DNA from: Girardinichthys multiradiatus | Lineage: Eukaryota > Chordata > Actinopteri > Cyprinodontiformes > Goodeidae | Assembly (NCBI RefSeq): GCF_021462225.1 | Contig: NC_061816.1 | Span: 12,983,390 to 13,047,389 of the forward strand | Direction of reading: 5' to 3' | DNA: 64,000 nt | Part shown: in pieces, positions 1-11,428 of the stretch | Layout: each line of letters starts with the position of its first letter | Position numbering within the stretch: the first letter of the stretch is position 1 | Notes under the pieces: model-generated | What the model saw: the letters and a program-made list of their open reading frames with translations, nothing else | Database searches by the model: none | Told to the model about the DNA's origin: nothing | Translations under genes and position numbers: made by a program

Positions 1-3000
1 GGTTAAAGTGGAACGCTCTTTGACCTGGAGGGGGGCAGGGTGTGAAGTGCCTCAGTAGCATTTAAAGAGATCGCACCAAAATGAGTTGCTCTCAGATGTA
101 CCTTAGAACAGGGGTAAATAAGGAGCCTGTAGAGCTACACTAACAAGGAATTCAGACCAAAGCATATTGCCGTTCCACTTTATATAGACCACAACTGAAT
201 GATTTAAATGTGAAAAGGAAGAATTAAAAGCATATGTCCCCTTTACTTCAGTATCATTGTGAATAACTGCTGCATATGACACCTTATCACTTCTTAGTTT
301 TTGACTTAACATTTCTGATATAAATTTGGGAGAGCAGATAGAGTCAATGAGCAAAAATGTTAAAGCATATACAAATGTATGGCAAAACTTTAAAGGAAAG
401 AAAAACAGAGGTTAAAAAAAGGACTTAAAAATGACACAAAATAATGTTAGAATCCAAGCATAACATAAGAAAAAAAAAAAAAAAACAATACACGGCTCAT
501 TTCCAACAAGTAAATAGCTAAGGTGGGATAAAAATGAACTGATAAAGTGATATAGGACCTTTATGGGAAAGCTGCAGTGATAATTTACTTCTGAGTCCAT
601 AACAACACCCAGGATTATTGTACACCTTCCAGTCTTTAGACTCAAGAGTTGAATGCTGATCTCAAAGCTTTATTTGATTTTTTACAAAAAAAAAACAATG
701 ACTTCTATATTTTCTACATTAGGTTGGAAGAAATCTTGACCCTTGCTTTGTGGCAACACAGACACATGAAGTTGCGTGTCATCAACAAATACATTGTAGG
801 ACATTAGGGGGAGCATATAAATACTGAATATAACGGAACCTCCTACTCTGGGTGTAGGCTGCGCCACATTTTTCCAAATTTTCTCCCCTATTTTATGACA
901 CTCAGGTGCCCTTGCTCAGATGTATAATTGCCACATAATGCAACGTGGTCCCATTCTGGCAAATAAAATTTGAACCAAACTAATGTAATACCATATAAGT
1001 AGTTGGACAAGAACCCAAACACCAATTTAGGATCAGCTGTGTCCACTAATCCACTTATACCAACACAGAAATTTTATCCCAGGACCCAACTATAATTTTA
1101 CTACAGGTAAGACATTAGAACTATCTTCTCCTTTTAAACATACAGGATTATCAGTTAATTTCCATGCCAAGAATGTCAATATATCTAAAACTGTAGTAAA
1201 GTTTTATTGTAAGATACTTTAAAAATAGTATCTTAGTGTAGTTAATTTACAAAAGTTTTCACATTTGGTGAACCTAATGTGGAACACATAGTTAGAAAAA
1301 CCTGTGCTGAAATATTTGCTACCTGTTTGCCATCTGACACTTTCACACTGTTTGATCACGGTTTGATCGAAAATGCTGCCGCCTTGCTGTGAAGGCTGGT
1401 GGTGTATAAACAACTTTTTGATGAAGGTCCAACAGGCAGTTTGGCTCACCTGATAAAGTGAAATATACTATGATGTCATAACAGTCACCTCTATGATTCA
1501 TCTCTAGCTCTTCTGGACACAAAAAAAAAGTACTTTCCTCTATTTTTTTGTAGTAAAGATGGGCTAAATGGGTCAACAGACCTTGCATGTATGTCAGCGA
1601 TATCCCGATGGTATAAGGCTGACCCCCTAAATGTGGAGATGCAGCAGAGAGGAAAGCTGCTGATGCAAAATTTCAAGCAGCTTTGACCTGTTTGTTTCAC
1701 TTTCAAACTGTGCGCAGAGCACACCTGGGATGTGTGCGCAACACTAAAATAAGCTTCTCACATTGACTCGGTTTGGAACATATTGATCTCATTCATCATT
1801 GTGTATGATGTACCTCAGAGGTCTTCAACTAATACACAGCAGAAGGGGACAGCCCAAAACTGGAAAAGGGGCTAAATGACGAGCACCCTCGTCACAAATC
1901 CCTTAAAATTATCTTGGCTGCATCAAAGAAAGGACAAAAACATTAAAAAACATAGCAAAGGGTAGTGTGAAATGCTTGAGCGTTGAATTTTATAGAGCTT
2001 GGGGGAGCGATAAAGACAGCCACAACCCACTCAAACACACATAACAAACACAAAGCAGCTTGGAAATCTGTCTCATTGTAATTGCATTCATTGCTTACAG
2101 TATACAAAAAAATATCAAAGCAACATGGAAAAGATGGAGTTTTGGTGGAAAAAATAAAAATAAAAACGAAGGCCACTTTTCTGGCAAGCAAGCACATCAA
2201 CATTATGTCCACAGGCATGATGAGACAACGACGGGAGAAAATCGGCCAGACATCCACTGGAATCCTCATGAAGCACTTAACACTCATCTCTAACAAGAAC
2301 TGCATATTTAATATTCAGTGTAATCAGTCATCACTGCCATCACTGAATCTGTTGAAAAGGAATGTCTGCCCTCATCAGAAGGACACAAGTGTTTTGGTAG
2401 GGGCTTAACCTAGCTGTTGATGTTAAGGGCTGTTTTGACCACCTTCAGTCATTAAAACCCCATCCCCTGTTAAAATGGGGGCAAAATTCCTGTCCTCATG
2501 CAACATAATGGCAAATGGGTTAATCTCTACCATTTAGCCATATGGCTTCAATCCATCTCTAGACACACATTTGTGGTAGCTTAAAAATATGCCAGTCTGA
2601 AAGACACTATTATACATGTGTGTTGAGTTTTATATCATATACTGTATTATTAAAGGTTTTGAGGTTGTTAGCTTCCTCAGAGCTTATACAAAATGCACAG
2701 TATGCCAGAAAATGTTTCTCCCCTGCAAGCAGAGATTTCATATTTTGACATTTGTGAGTTTTACATGTTTTGATGCTTGCACTAGACATCATCCTTTCAC
2801 ATCATCTGGGGCCACTAAAATGTTCCAAATGCTCAACAGGGTAAAAATAAAATAGCTGAGTGTGATAGTCTGAGACACTTGTCAATCAAGTCAACATGCC
2901 CACATGTCTACTCATTTTAGTTTTATTTTTTATTTTTTTACAGTGACACCGACATCCAGGAAATAAGCAGAGGCATTTGCTGTCTAAAAAAAAAAAAATC

Positions 3001-3588
3001 AATCATGATATCATGGCAAGAAGTGCAACTGAGTCAATTTACAGTTGTGTCAACAGTCAAGCAGGGCATTGTTTTGTAAAGTCGATACATTAACACAAAA
3101 ATAAAATGTGTACGATGTCAGTGAAAGTGATAAGAATATAACCAGCTCAGAGCAGACTGCAAGAATATTGGAATGTGAGCTACGGCCGTGTTACATTTGT
3201 TATTTCTTTTCATATTTTAATTGGCGTCATACATGATGTCAGTATAATTTGTTGAATTTAATTCATTCAGTGTTATGAAAATATAATTGCACGTTGGATT
3301 TTCCTTCTGTTTTTATTTATTTGACACCCTTAGATGTTCCAAATCAAACACATTTTAATATTAGGCCAAGATACAGCCCAAAATTCATCCTTTTATTAAT
3401 TACAGTATGTCTACAAGGTCCTAGAAAATATATACCATTAGTTCAACTTAAGTACTACTGTCACTTGTACTCTAGTTTCATATTCTGCAGTTACAAACTT
3501 GGTGCAAATGCCTAAACTATAACCAAATAACTTTAAAAATGGGCCTACAAACCTTGTCACTGAGCAGAACATGTCAGTACTTTATGCT
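1..3588. other. no gene recognised; AT-rich noncoding DNA
   Basis: No open frame here resembles a protein family I know, and the longer frames overlap each other in different frames and strands, as chance frames do in AT-rich DNA. I see no tRNA-like, transposon-end or splice-flanked coding signal. Poly-A/T runs occur (for example near 471-486 and 2987-2999). The stretch could be intron or intergenic sequence. Confidence 0.6.
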
Positions 3589-3656
3589 AGCCATCCATCC
3601 ATCCATTTTCTATTCCCGCTTCTTCCATGCTAGGATTACAGGGGAGCTGGTACCTA
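3589..3656. repeat. left part of a common fish interspersed repeat, split by a Tc1
   Basis: The block begins with tandem CATC units (CCATCCATCCATCCA) and runs to GAGCTGGTACCTA. It continues after the Tc1 element with TTCCAGCAGTCTACGGGTGAG at 4781. Joined across the Tc1, it reads as one copy of the widespread fish repeat whose hallmark is a gagctgg-agcctat-ccagcagtc core followed by 'ggacaggtcgccagtccatcg'. The CATC array resembles the reverse complement of the GATG-type tail of Rex3-like LINEs, which I infer may be how this repeat was mobilised. Confidence 0.6.
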
Positions 3657-4777
3657 CATTCACCGACCACTTTATTAGGTACACCTTGCTAGTACTGGGT
3701 TGGACCCCCTTTTGCCTTCAGAACTGCATTAATCCTTTGTGGCATAGATTCAGCAAGGTACTGGAAACATTCCTCAGAGAGTTTGGTCCATATTGAAATG
3801 ATTGCATCACACAGATGCTGCAGATTTGTAGGCTGCACATCCATGATGCGAATCTCCCGTTCCACCACATCCCAAAGGTGCTCTATTGGATTGAGATCTG
3901 GTGATTGTGGAGGCCATTTGAGTACAGTGAACTCATTGTCATGTTCAAGAAACCAGCCTGAGATGATTCGTGCTTTATGACATGGCGCGTTATTCTGCTG
4001 GAAGCAACCATCAGAAGATGGGTACACTGGTCATAAAGGGAAGGACATGGTCAGCAACAATACTCAGGAAGGCTGTGGTGTTGACACGATGCTCAATTGG
4101 TACTAAGGGGCCCAATGTGTGCCAAGAAAATATCCCCCACATCATTACACCAACACCACCAGCCTGAACCGTTGATACAAGGTAGGATTGATCAACATGC
4201 TTTCATGTTGTTGATGCCAAATTCTGATCCTACCATCCTAATGTCGCAGCAGAAATCGAGACTCATCAGACCAGGCGACGTTTTTCCAATCTTCTATTGT
4301 CCAATTTTGGTGACCCTGTGCGAATTGTAGCCTCAGCTTCCTGTTCTTAGCTGACAGGAGTGACACCTGGTGTGGTCTTCTGCTGCTGTAGCCCATCCAC
4401 CTCAAGGTTTGACATGTTGTGCGTTCAGAGACGCTCTTCTGCAGGCCTTGGTTGTAACGAGTGGTTATTTGAGTTACTGTTGTCTTTATATCAGCTCGAA
4501 CCAGTCTGGCCATTCTCCTCTGACCTCTGGCATCAACAAGGCATTTCCGCCCACAGAACTGTCGCTCACCATTTTCTCTTTTTTGGACCATTCTCTGTAA
4601 ACCCCAGAGATGGTAGTGTGTGACAATCCCAGTAGATCAGCAGTTTCTGAAATCCTCAGACCAGCCTGACCATGTCTACATGCCTAAATGCATTGAGTTG
4701 CTGCCATATGATTGGCTAATTAGACATTTGCGTTGACTAGAAGTTGGACAGGTGTACCTAATAAAGTGGCCGGTGAG
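3657..4777 (-). mobile_element. Tc1-type DNA transposon, degenerate (family A)
   Basis: The ends are inverted repeats: 5' ACCACTTTATTAGGTACACC (3665-3684) and 3' GGTGTACCTAATAAAGTGG (4751-4769). The element is flanked by TA (3655-3656 and 4778-4779), the usual Tc1/mariner target duplication. It lies within a copy of a fish interspersed repeat, which fixes its boundaries independently. The transposase reads on the minus strand and is broken. Two more damaged copies of this family occur at 13488-13577 (terminus only) and 32940-33900. Confidence 0.9.
3689..4591 (-). pseudogene. broken Tc1-type transposase (family A)
   Basis: Tc1 transposases cut and paste their own element using an N-terminal paired-like helix-turn-helix DNA-binding region and a C-terminal DD34E catalytic core. 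The N-terminal part reads 4591 to 4238 and reaches the first catalytic Asp in the WSDESRF motif. The C-terminal part reads 4027 to 3689 and holds the third catalytic residue in SPDLNPIEHLWD. The frame is lost between 4238 and 4027, so the two halves are no longer continuous. The second catalytic position reads QQNNAPCH, whereas active relatives have QQDNAPCH, so the copy is also catalytically dead. The N-terminal 'GRK' region and the end (GGPTQY) fit normal Tc1 limits of about 340 residues. It is an inactive fossil. Confidence 0.88.
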
Positions 4778-4779
4778 TA

Positions 4780-4860
4780 TTTCCAGCAGTCTACGGGTGA
4801 GAGGCGGGTTACACCCTGGACAGGTCGCCAGTCCATCGCAGGGCTAGCAAGCCAGTATCC
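4780..4860. repeat. right part of the split fish interspersed repeat
   Basis: TTCCAGCAGTCTACGGGTGAG continues directly into GAGGCGGGTTACACCCTGG and the 'ggtcgccagtccatcgcagggc' core. This is the continuation of the block ending at 3656, separated by the Tc1 insertion at a TA. Confidence 0.6.
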
Positions 4861-5790
4861 AATAATATTGTAAGGTTAACCGAATGCTGCAAAGGTTCAA
4901 AGAACATCTGGTCTGAGGGATTTCTGCTCAGGGTGCCTCCAAGGTGCATCACCTGTGATCGATCTTCACAGATATGCATCATATCTGGAAAACATAGCAA
5001 ATGATTAGTTTTTACTCATTGATATTCTTTTTCAGCTTTACTCTATCACATTATTTTAAATTATTACAACCATTTTTAACATACTGGGTTTTTTAATTTC
5101 TTCTTTGAGTGTCAATATTGTAAAGTCACATACACACAAACTGACAGGTTCTTCATCCATTTCACAGAATAAATTCAGAACCTTGCTGTTCTGAGAAACT
5201 ATGCAATTTGTGATGATTTTAACTGAAATATCTGCACTAGGTTGAAAATCAACTCAGGCTGATAGAAGTTAACCCAATCACTAGATTAGTTATGACTTAT
5301 TTAGACAAAAGCCAAGCATCTGTTTCAGCTCTAAATCAAGAGCAAAACAAAAATATATTTTCCAGGCGTTTTTCATCTCACTGAAATGGTGTTATGATCA
5401 AATACTTTGCTCTAAATTGAGAACACATTCTGATGTCACAAGCTTTTTCTAAAATGAGCCATTACTGAATCAAATTTGTTTTCCTTTGTTGTTTTTTAGT
5501 TTCAACCTTAAGTTCTCAAAGTGAATCTGGGGACTTTTATCTGCTCTGTTCTGCTGCTGTCCTCAGTGACAACCACTGAAAGTTAAAAGCAGTTAAAAAG
5601 GGGGGAGGGGGACTTTAACAACTGCCTCAGAAATGAGGCAGTTTGCATCACTGAATGCAGGTGACGTGATACAAAATTTTCATCCATTTGGTATTAAATA
5701 AATGAAATTTAGGAGTCTAAAAACTTATGGACTATCTAATGGAAGTATGACATTCTTAACATCTGGACAAAGCCCAGGGAGTCTGGGTTT
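4861..5790. other. no gene recognised
   Basis: AT-rich noncoding sequence. I see no coding frame or mobile-element end apart from a short perfect hairpin at 5620-5643. Confidence 0.55.
5620..5643. repeat. short perfect hairpin
   Basis: AACTGCCTCA and TGAGGCAGTT form a 10-bp perfect stem with a GAAA loop. It is followed by TTTGCATCA, an octamer-like motif. Its function is unknown and it may be chance. Confidence 0.7.
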
Positions 5791-5799
5791 ATTCAGCCC

Positions 5800-6108
5800 G
5801 TTTCATGCTTGCCTGAGCCGCTGCACATGACCAGTTAAACCTGAAGGCGCGGGTTGGTTGTGGTGGGGGCAAAGCTGAACAGAAGGAGGAGGGAAGATGT
5901 AGGAAAAGTACCATAGTGCTTTGACTTGCATGTGTGCTGTGTCTGTGGATGGATAAACCTGCTTCGTCTCGCTCTCCAAATTGCCGTCTTTCTCGCCCCC
6001 TCACTTTCCCCAGCTCTCTTGCTCTTACTTCAGCATTGCTATTGTTTTCTGAGTGTAGTGACTGTCCGCTTCTTTCATCTCCTGGAGGACCATGTGAGGC
6101 TTCTAAAT
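5800..6108 (+). other. weak candidate for a 5' untranslated exon
   Basis: This block is locally richer in G+C and CpG than its surroundings (GAAGGCGCGGG, CTTCGTCTCGCTC, GCCGTCTTTCTCGCC). It ends in TTCTAAAT followed by GTAAGT at 6109, a consensus splice-donor hexamer. Overlapping ATG-started frames inside it do not resemble any family I know. I infer it could be a noncoding or short-coding first exon, but I see no clear TATA or GC box upstream, and the exon side of the donor (AAAT) is not the preferred MAG. It could equally be an unusual noncoding block. Confidence 0.2.
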
Positions 6109-6114
6109 GTAAGT

Positions 6115-9049
6115 GCCTCCTTTGTTGCCTTATTCACTAGAGGAAAAAAAAAAATTGTCTATTGGCTGTAGGTTTAGAGTTTTTTTCTCCCCTTTGCGGC
6201 ACATAAAAATGGGATGTCATACATCTGAGAGGTGGAGTTGGTCTCAAATGGATGATGGGGAATTGAGGGGGTTAATTGCTCCATGTGGTCTCAGCTTGGC
6301 ATTTGATTTCAAGCATGCGTGTGGCTATCATTGTTCCAGAGAGGCTTTAGTCTTTAGGTGTGAGCATCAGTGTTCGTTTTGTTTAAGTATGATGAGCTGT
6401 ATCATGCATTTCTTGAATTGATGCTTCACTAAACTTCACTAACTTTGGATGTTCAAATGCACGCTGATTAGAGATTGTTATATGATAAAAATAAGTTTTC
6501 TGTACATGAAAATAGGTAAATTGCTTGTTTGGACAGCACAGTCCATTAGAAGCCAATGCCTCCAATTTAAAATCAGAACAGCAGGCTTCCACTTTTATTC
6601 TTTGTTGTTGATAACCTCTAAACTCAGAGTATATAACTAACTATTTATCTGATGTTTTTGTCAGATGTTGACTCAAGCTTTAGACTTTTGCTGGTAAGTG
6701 CTATGTCAGGACAGTGCTGAAGAGCAACCACTGCTCTGGCATTTAATAAGGTCAAATAAAATTCAAAAATACATGGCAGGTTAACCATTTGTTCCATCTA
6801 GACCAAACTTCTTTCTTTCACTTGGTGGGTAGTCAGAAACGGCATATTCAAGGCAGAGACAGATCCTTCTAAGGAGCCAGATCTTGTGGATCCATTCCTA
6901 TCAAATATTTGTTGATAAAACTGACTTTTTTTTTTTTAATTTGTTGTCTAATTATTTACCTTCAGGAAGTCAGCATGGAGTAACCATTTCACCCAGGAAA
7001 GAATGTTTAACTTTTTATCGCAAGTCATATTGTCATTGTGATGTTCACTAACAATCGCAGATCAGATGCTTTCCTAAGATTGTGCACTCCCATGTTGGTA
7101 TATTAAATAAGCACCACTTGTATTGTCAGCTGCACTCCTCAGTATTAGCCTGTTGTTCATCTTACTCTTCGCCAATCCCATCATTCGTGTTAAAGAGCCG
7201 GTCAATAGATTTGTTTGCTCCAATTTATGTTATGGTTATGAGTTAGGTTTAGGGATTGGTGTGTAAAAGATTCTCACTGTATGACAGCCTTGAATAGAAA
7301 AAACTGTTTCACAGTATCTACACATATACAAATCTAAAATGTTTACATTTGCTTCATTTTACACCAAAAAAGCAACCATTATCCTCATTGTTGCTTTATT
7401 GACAATTTTAGTTATTGTAATGGTATGTGTAACTTTGGCTTATTGTTATGTTAACTTTGATACACAGACTTAACTGAAAGTACAGTATAAGCACCTTCTA
7501 AATTAGTTTTTTTTTTCATGTAAACGTAGTTATTGCATGAAATAACATACCTTTTAGCTATCCTCTTTATTGATTAGCTTAAGTGTAACAATCTAATATT
7601 ACCTGGTTAATTAGTCAAGCAAGCTGCCTGCCGCTGGTTTACAAACCTGCTGCTCTTGGTTTGCCAAATGTAGTTTTAAAACAGCCTTATGTTAAGAGTG
7701 TTGAGTGGCACTCAACACTCAAAAACTGTTGAATAAAAAACTGAGCAGACTTCCTTCTGCCAGCTTACCTGCTGCTCACAATAACTGTATGCTATTCTTG
7801 TCTAAAAAAGCACCAACCAAGAAACTGAAGAGAGAAGCATTTAAAATAAACCTGTTTGGAGAACATGTGCTGAAAATTAAAAAAAAATTTAAACCATAAT
7901 AAATGTTATTTTTAAAAAACCTAGTAGGATTATTACTGTTGTTTAGTTACATCATCATTTACCATTTCCGTCTGGTTTCATTTGCTGCTCGGTTGCTCAA
8001 GTAAATTTAGCTTACCCAACAACTTTGTTAGGTTTAGGGAACAGAACTTCTGTGAGGTTGAAGCACTAAAATATAACATTAAATGTTTCATTTAACCCTT
8101 TTTATTTATTGATGGATATTTTTATAAAACATATGGTTGTACTAAAAAGTTAGCATTTAAAATTTCAGAGTCGTGATGAGAATTCATAATTACTTGTGTG
8201 ACTTCCAATAAAAATCAAAACGTCCAACACAACTAATTTTATGCTATATAAACAAGCCTTTGGAATCAGTGTTAAATGGCTGTTTTAGTTACTAGACTGC
8301 AGATTCTTGTGACCTTCCACAGAAGAAAGATGGGATGATTAATCAATAGTTTTCACAGCTGCTTACAAACAGAATTTATTCACTCATCTTTCTAAAACAT
8401 TAAAAAAGTAAATCCTGCCTCTAAATGATAAATAGTTCCTTCAGGTCTACATAAAATTTGATGACATTTTAAATACTAACTCATTCTTCACTGCAAAGCA
8501 GTAAAGTGCACACGACATGGCAAATGAATAATGCAAACACTGTATACATGCTGTTATGAATTATGAACAATTTTGCTAAAGACTTCAGTAAGGTTGTTTC
8601 AAGTTTAGGAGACTATATTTGTGTTTTATTTTACCGGTATGCACACATTTCCAAACTGTTGACACTGCTGCAGCAAATCTATGTCTGCTTAATTTGTCAC
8701 AAGCACATAAAAGCACACAGAGTTAAATATGGAATAATGAACTGCAATGCATTTAGTTGCTGGTGCAGAAAATATTGCGCTTCTCTGTGACTAGCAGAGC
8801 AGAATAAATCTGTACTGCAAGATAAATTAAATGTATCTGTGCTGTTGCTTAACATAAAATTGTCTTCACTAATTTTTTTACTTGACAGTTCATGTTTTAT
8901 TTATTCTAAAGGGGATTGGTATACTGTTATTTTTGATTCAATAGCAAAACTGGCTTTTTGAAATGCTATAGGTAATATAAAGTTGGCCCAACTTTTAGAG
9001 ATCAGACTTCTCAAAACAGATTGTGATTTGGGGCCGTTTCAACTACTAT
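6115..9049. other. no gene recognised; one hairpin
   Basis: AT-rich noncoding DNA with only short chance frames (under 85 codons). I recognise no transposon termini here. A perfect 11-bp hairpin lies at 7696-7720. Confidence 0.55.
7696..7720. repeat. short perfect hairpin
   Basis: GAGTGTTGAGT and ACTCAACACTC form an 11-bp perfect stem around a 3-nt loop (GGC). No surrounding feature explains it. Confidence 0.7.
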
Positions 9050-9162
9050 GAGTCAATCCATCCATCAGTTGTCTGAAGACGCTTAACCTTGCAGCAGGGT
9101 GGTGGGGTGCGCTGGTGCCCATCTCCTTCAATAGGCGCAGTACATCACGGACAGCACAGACA
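9050..9162. repeat. left part of a second fish interspersed repeat, split by Tc1 copy 1
   Basis: Starting at CAATCCATCCATCAG, the block shows the decayed core of the same repeat seen at 3589 (a 'gtgctggtgcccatctcc' stretch replacing the usual gctggagcctatctcc). Its downstream half, with the (CA)n-containing 'acattcacacacac' and 'acccaacagtcatgtttttgac' parts, resumes at 10742 after the Tc1. Confidence 0.5.
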
Positions 9163-9164
9163 TA

Positions 9165-10739
9165 CAGGTCCTTCTCAAAATATTAGCATATTGTGATAAA
9201 GTTCATTATTTTCCATACTGTCATGATGAAAATTTAACATTCATATATTTTAGATTCATTGCACACTAACTGAAATATTTCAGGTCTTTTATTGTCTTAA
9301 TACGGATAATTTTGGCATACAGCTCATGAAAACCCAAAATTCCTATCTCACAAAATTAGCATATCATTAAAAGGGTCTCTAAACGAGCTATGAACCTAAT
9401 CATCTGAATCAACGAGTTAACTCTAAACACCTACAAAAGATTCCTGAGGCCTTTAAAACTCCCAGCCTGGTTCATCACTCAAAACCCCAATCATGGGTAA
9501 GACTGCCGACCTGACTGCTGTCCAGAAGGCCACTATTGACACCCTCAAGCAAGAGGGTAAGACACAGAAAGAAATTTCTGAACGAATAGGCTGTTCCCAG
9601 AGTGCTGTATCAAGGCACCTCAGTGGGAAGTCTGTGGGAAGGAAAAAGTGTGGCAGAAAACGCTGCACAACGAGAAGAGGTGACCGGACCCTGAGGAAGA
9701 TTGTGGAGAAGGGCCGATTCCAGACCTTGGGGGACCTGCGGAAGCAGTGGACTGAGTCTGGAGTAGAAACATCCAGAGCCACCGTGCACAGGCGTGTGCA
9801 GGAAATGGGCTACAGGTGCCGCATTCCCCAGGTCAAGCCACTTTTGAACCAGAAACAGCAGCAGAAGCGCCTGACCTGGGCTACAGAGAAGCAGCACTGG
9901 ACTGTTGCTCAGTGGTCCAAAGTACTTTTTTCGGATGAAAGCAAATTCTGCATGTCATTCGGAAATCAAGGTGCCAGAGTCTGGAGGAAGACTGGGGAGA
10001 AGGAAATGCCAAAATGCCAGAAGTCCAGTGTCAAGTACCCACAGTCAGTGATGGTCTGGGGTGCCGTGTCAGCTGCTGGTGTTGGTCCACTGTGTTTTAT
10101 CAAGGGCAGGGTCAATGCAGCTAGCTATCAGGAGATTTTGGAGCACTTCATGCTTCCATCTGCTGAAAAGCTTTATGGAGATGAAGATTTCATTTTTCAG
10201 CACGACCTGGCACCTGCTCACAGTGCCAAAACCACTGGAAAATGGTTTACTGACCATGGTATCACTGTGCTCAATTGGCCTGCCAACTCTCCTGACCTGA
10301 ACCCCATAGAGAATCTGTGGGATATTGTGAAGAGAACGTTGAGAGACTCAAGACCCAACACTCTGGATGAGCTAAAGGCCGCTATCGAAGTATCCTGGGC
10401 CTCCATAAGACCTCAGCATTGAAGCAGTCATTTCTGCAAAAGGATTCCCAACCAAGTATTGAGTGCATAACTGTACATGATTATTTGAAGGTTGACGTTT
10501 TTTGTATTAAAAACACTTTTCTGTTATTGGTCGGATGAAATATGCTAATTTTGTGAGATAGGAATTTTGGGTTTTCATGAGCTGTATGCCACAATCATCC
10601 GTATTAAGACAATAAAAGACCTGAAATATTTCAGTTAGTGTGCAATAAATCTAAAATATATGAATGTTAAATTTTCATCATGACATTATGGAAAATAATG
10701 AACTTTATCAAAATATGCTAATATTTTGAGAAGGACCTG
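9165..10739 (+). mobile_element. young Tc1-type transposon, copy 1 (1575 bp)
   Basis: The terminal inverted repeats are about 200 bp each (9165-9364 and 10540-10739), starting CAGGTCCTTCTCAAAATATT and ending with its complement. TA flanks both ends (9163-9164, 10740-10741). It contains one transposase frame on the plus strand. Compared with the 1610-bp copies 2 and 3, it is exactly 35 bp shorter, which is accounted for by one deletion near 10415. The host site is an older interspersed repeat. Confidence 0.95.
9493..10422 (+). pseudogene. Tc1 transposase, copy 1, C-terminally truncated
   Basis: The frame encodes 309 residues of a DD34E transposase that is 334 residues in its sister copies. 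Residues 1-52 form the first helix-turn-helix (with QKEISERIGCSQSAVSRHLS), a basic GRKKCGRKR stretch follows at 49-57, and a second DNA-binding part runs to about 115. All three catalytic residues are present: Asp in LFSDESKF, Asp in FQHDLAPAH and Glu in NPIENLWD. A 35-bp deletion after the codons for SIRPQ shifts the frame into an immediate TGA, removing the last 25 residues (through the FPTKY end). The start ATG follows a TTTAAAA box about 40 bp upstream, shared by all copies. The lost tail covers the final helices of the catalytic domain, so I infer reduced or no activity. Confidence 0.93.
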
Positions 10740-10741
10740 TA

Positions 10742-10838
10742 CATGTTTAAACAAACATTCACACACACACACACTCAGAAACCTTACCGTTAGCACTTTT
10801 CAACCAAATTACCCAACAGTCATGTTTTTGACTGCTTA
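10742..10838. repeat. right part of the interspersed repeat split by Tc1 copy 1
   Basis: The sequence contains ATTCACACACACACACAC and CCAACAGTCATGTTTTTGAC, typical of the distal half of the fish repeat begun at 9050. Joining 9162 to 10742 gives a continuous repeat with one TA at the junction. Confidence 0.45.
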
Positions 10839-11428
10839 TATATAATAATAGTTTTAATAAACCTCAGATTTAACCTTTCACCTACAAGAACTGCTTTTCA
10901 CTAAGTACGTTCAAAATGTCCTTGCCAGACACTGGTTCTTGCGCACATCTGTAGGTGGTGTCCCAATAACTTCTAGTGAAGCTACGATAAATTCACTAGA
11001 ATTAAATTATTATGGTTATATAGATAAGATAAAAGAAAGCGCCAAACTAACAGAGTTCATTTATTTGTGACAGTCTAATGTTACATAGCTCTGTTCTTAT
11101 TGGTTGATTACACCCTCATGACATCTTTCCCAGAAGTGCAGGCTGAAGTGGAGAGCGAGAGAGAGAGGCTATAAATAAATAAAAGACAATACTTGCCTGA
11201 CCCAGCAATGAAAACCAGAAATAATAAATACTGAGGTAAGTGGAGAAATTGACCAATGAGCTGAGGAGGTAAGCAAGGAGGAAATAAGGCACAGCTGGTA
11301 GAAGAGGGAATGCTGGAGAACTGAGGGAGAATGACTAATTACCACAGATGACCATAGAGAGGAGGGAAGTAACAGACAACTAAACAGAATGAGTCTCATA
11401 CGCCTGAGTAAACTGAAAATATATGATG
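10839..11428. other. no gene; possible antisense LTR-like debris at about 11169-11400
   Basis: The segment around 11169-11400 is purine-rich on this strand and resembles in style the antisense of the fish solo LTRs seen elsewhere (CTGACCCAGCAATG near one end, GCACAGCTGGTAG inside). I could not find matching ends or a target duplication, so this is only a suggestion. The rest shows nothing. Confidence 0.25.

Noticed and set aside
1943..2408. 120-codon minus-strand and 108-codon plus-strand frames overlapping each other
   Set aside because: They are mutually overlapping on opposite strands with no recognisable domain and no promoter or splice context.
9453..10406. Several antisense and alternate-frame ORFs inside the young Tc1 elements (also at 28525-29478, 34670-35623, 38143-39054)
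   Set aside because: They are shadows of the conserved transposase frame and recur only because the element is repeated.
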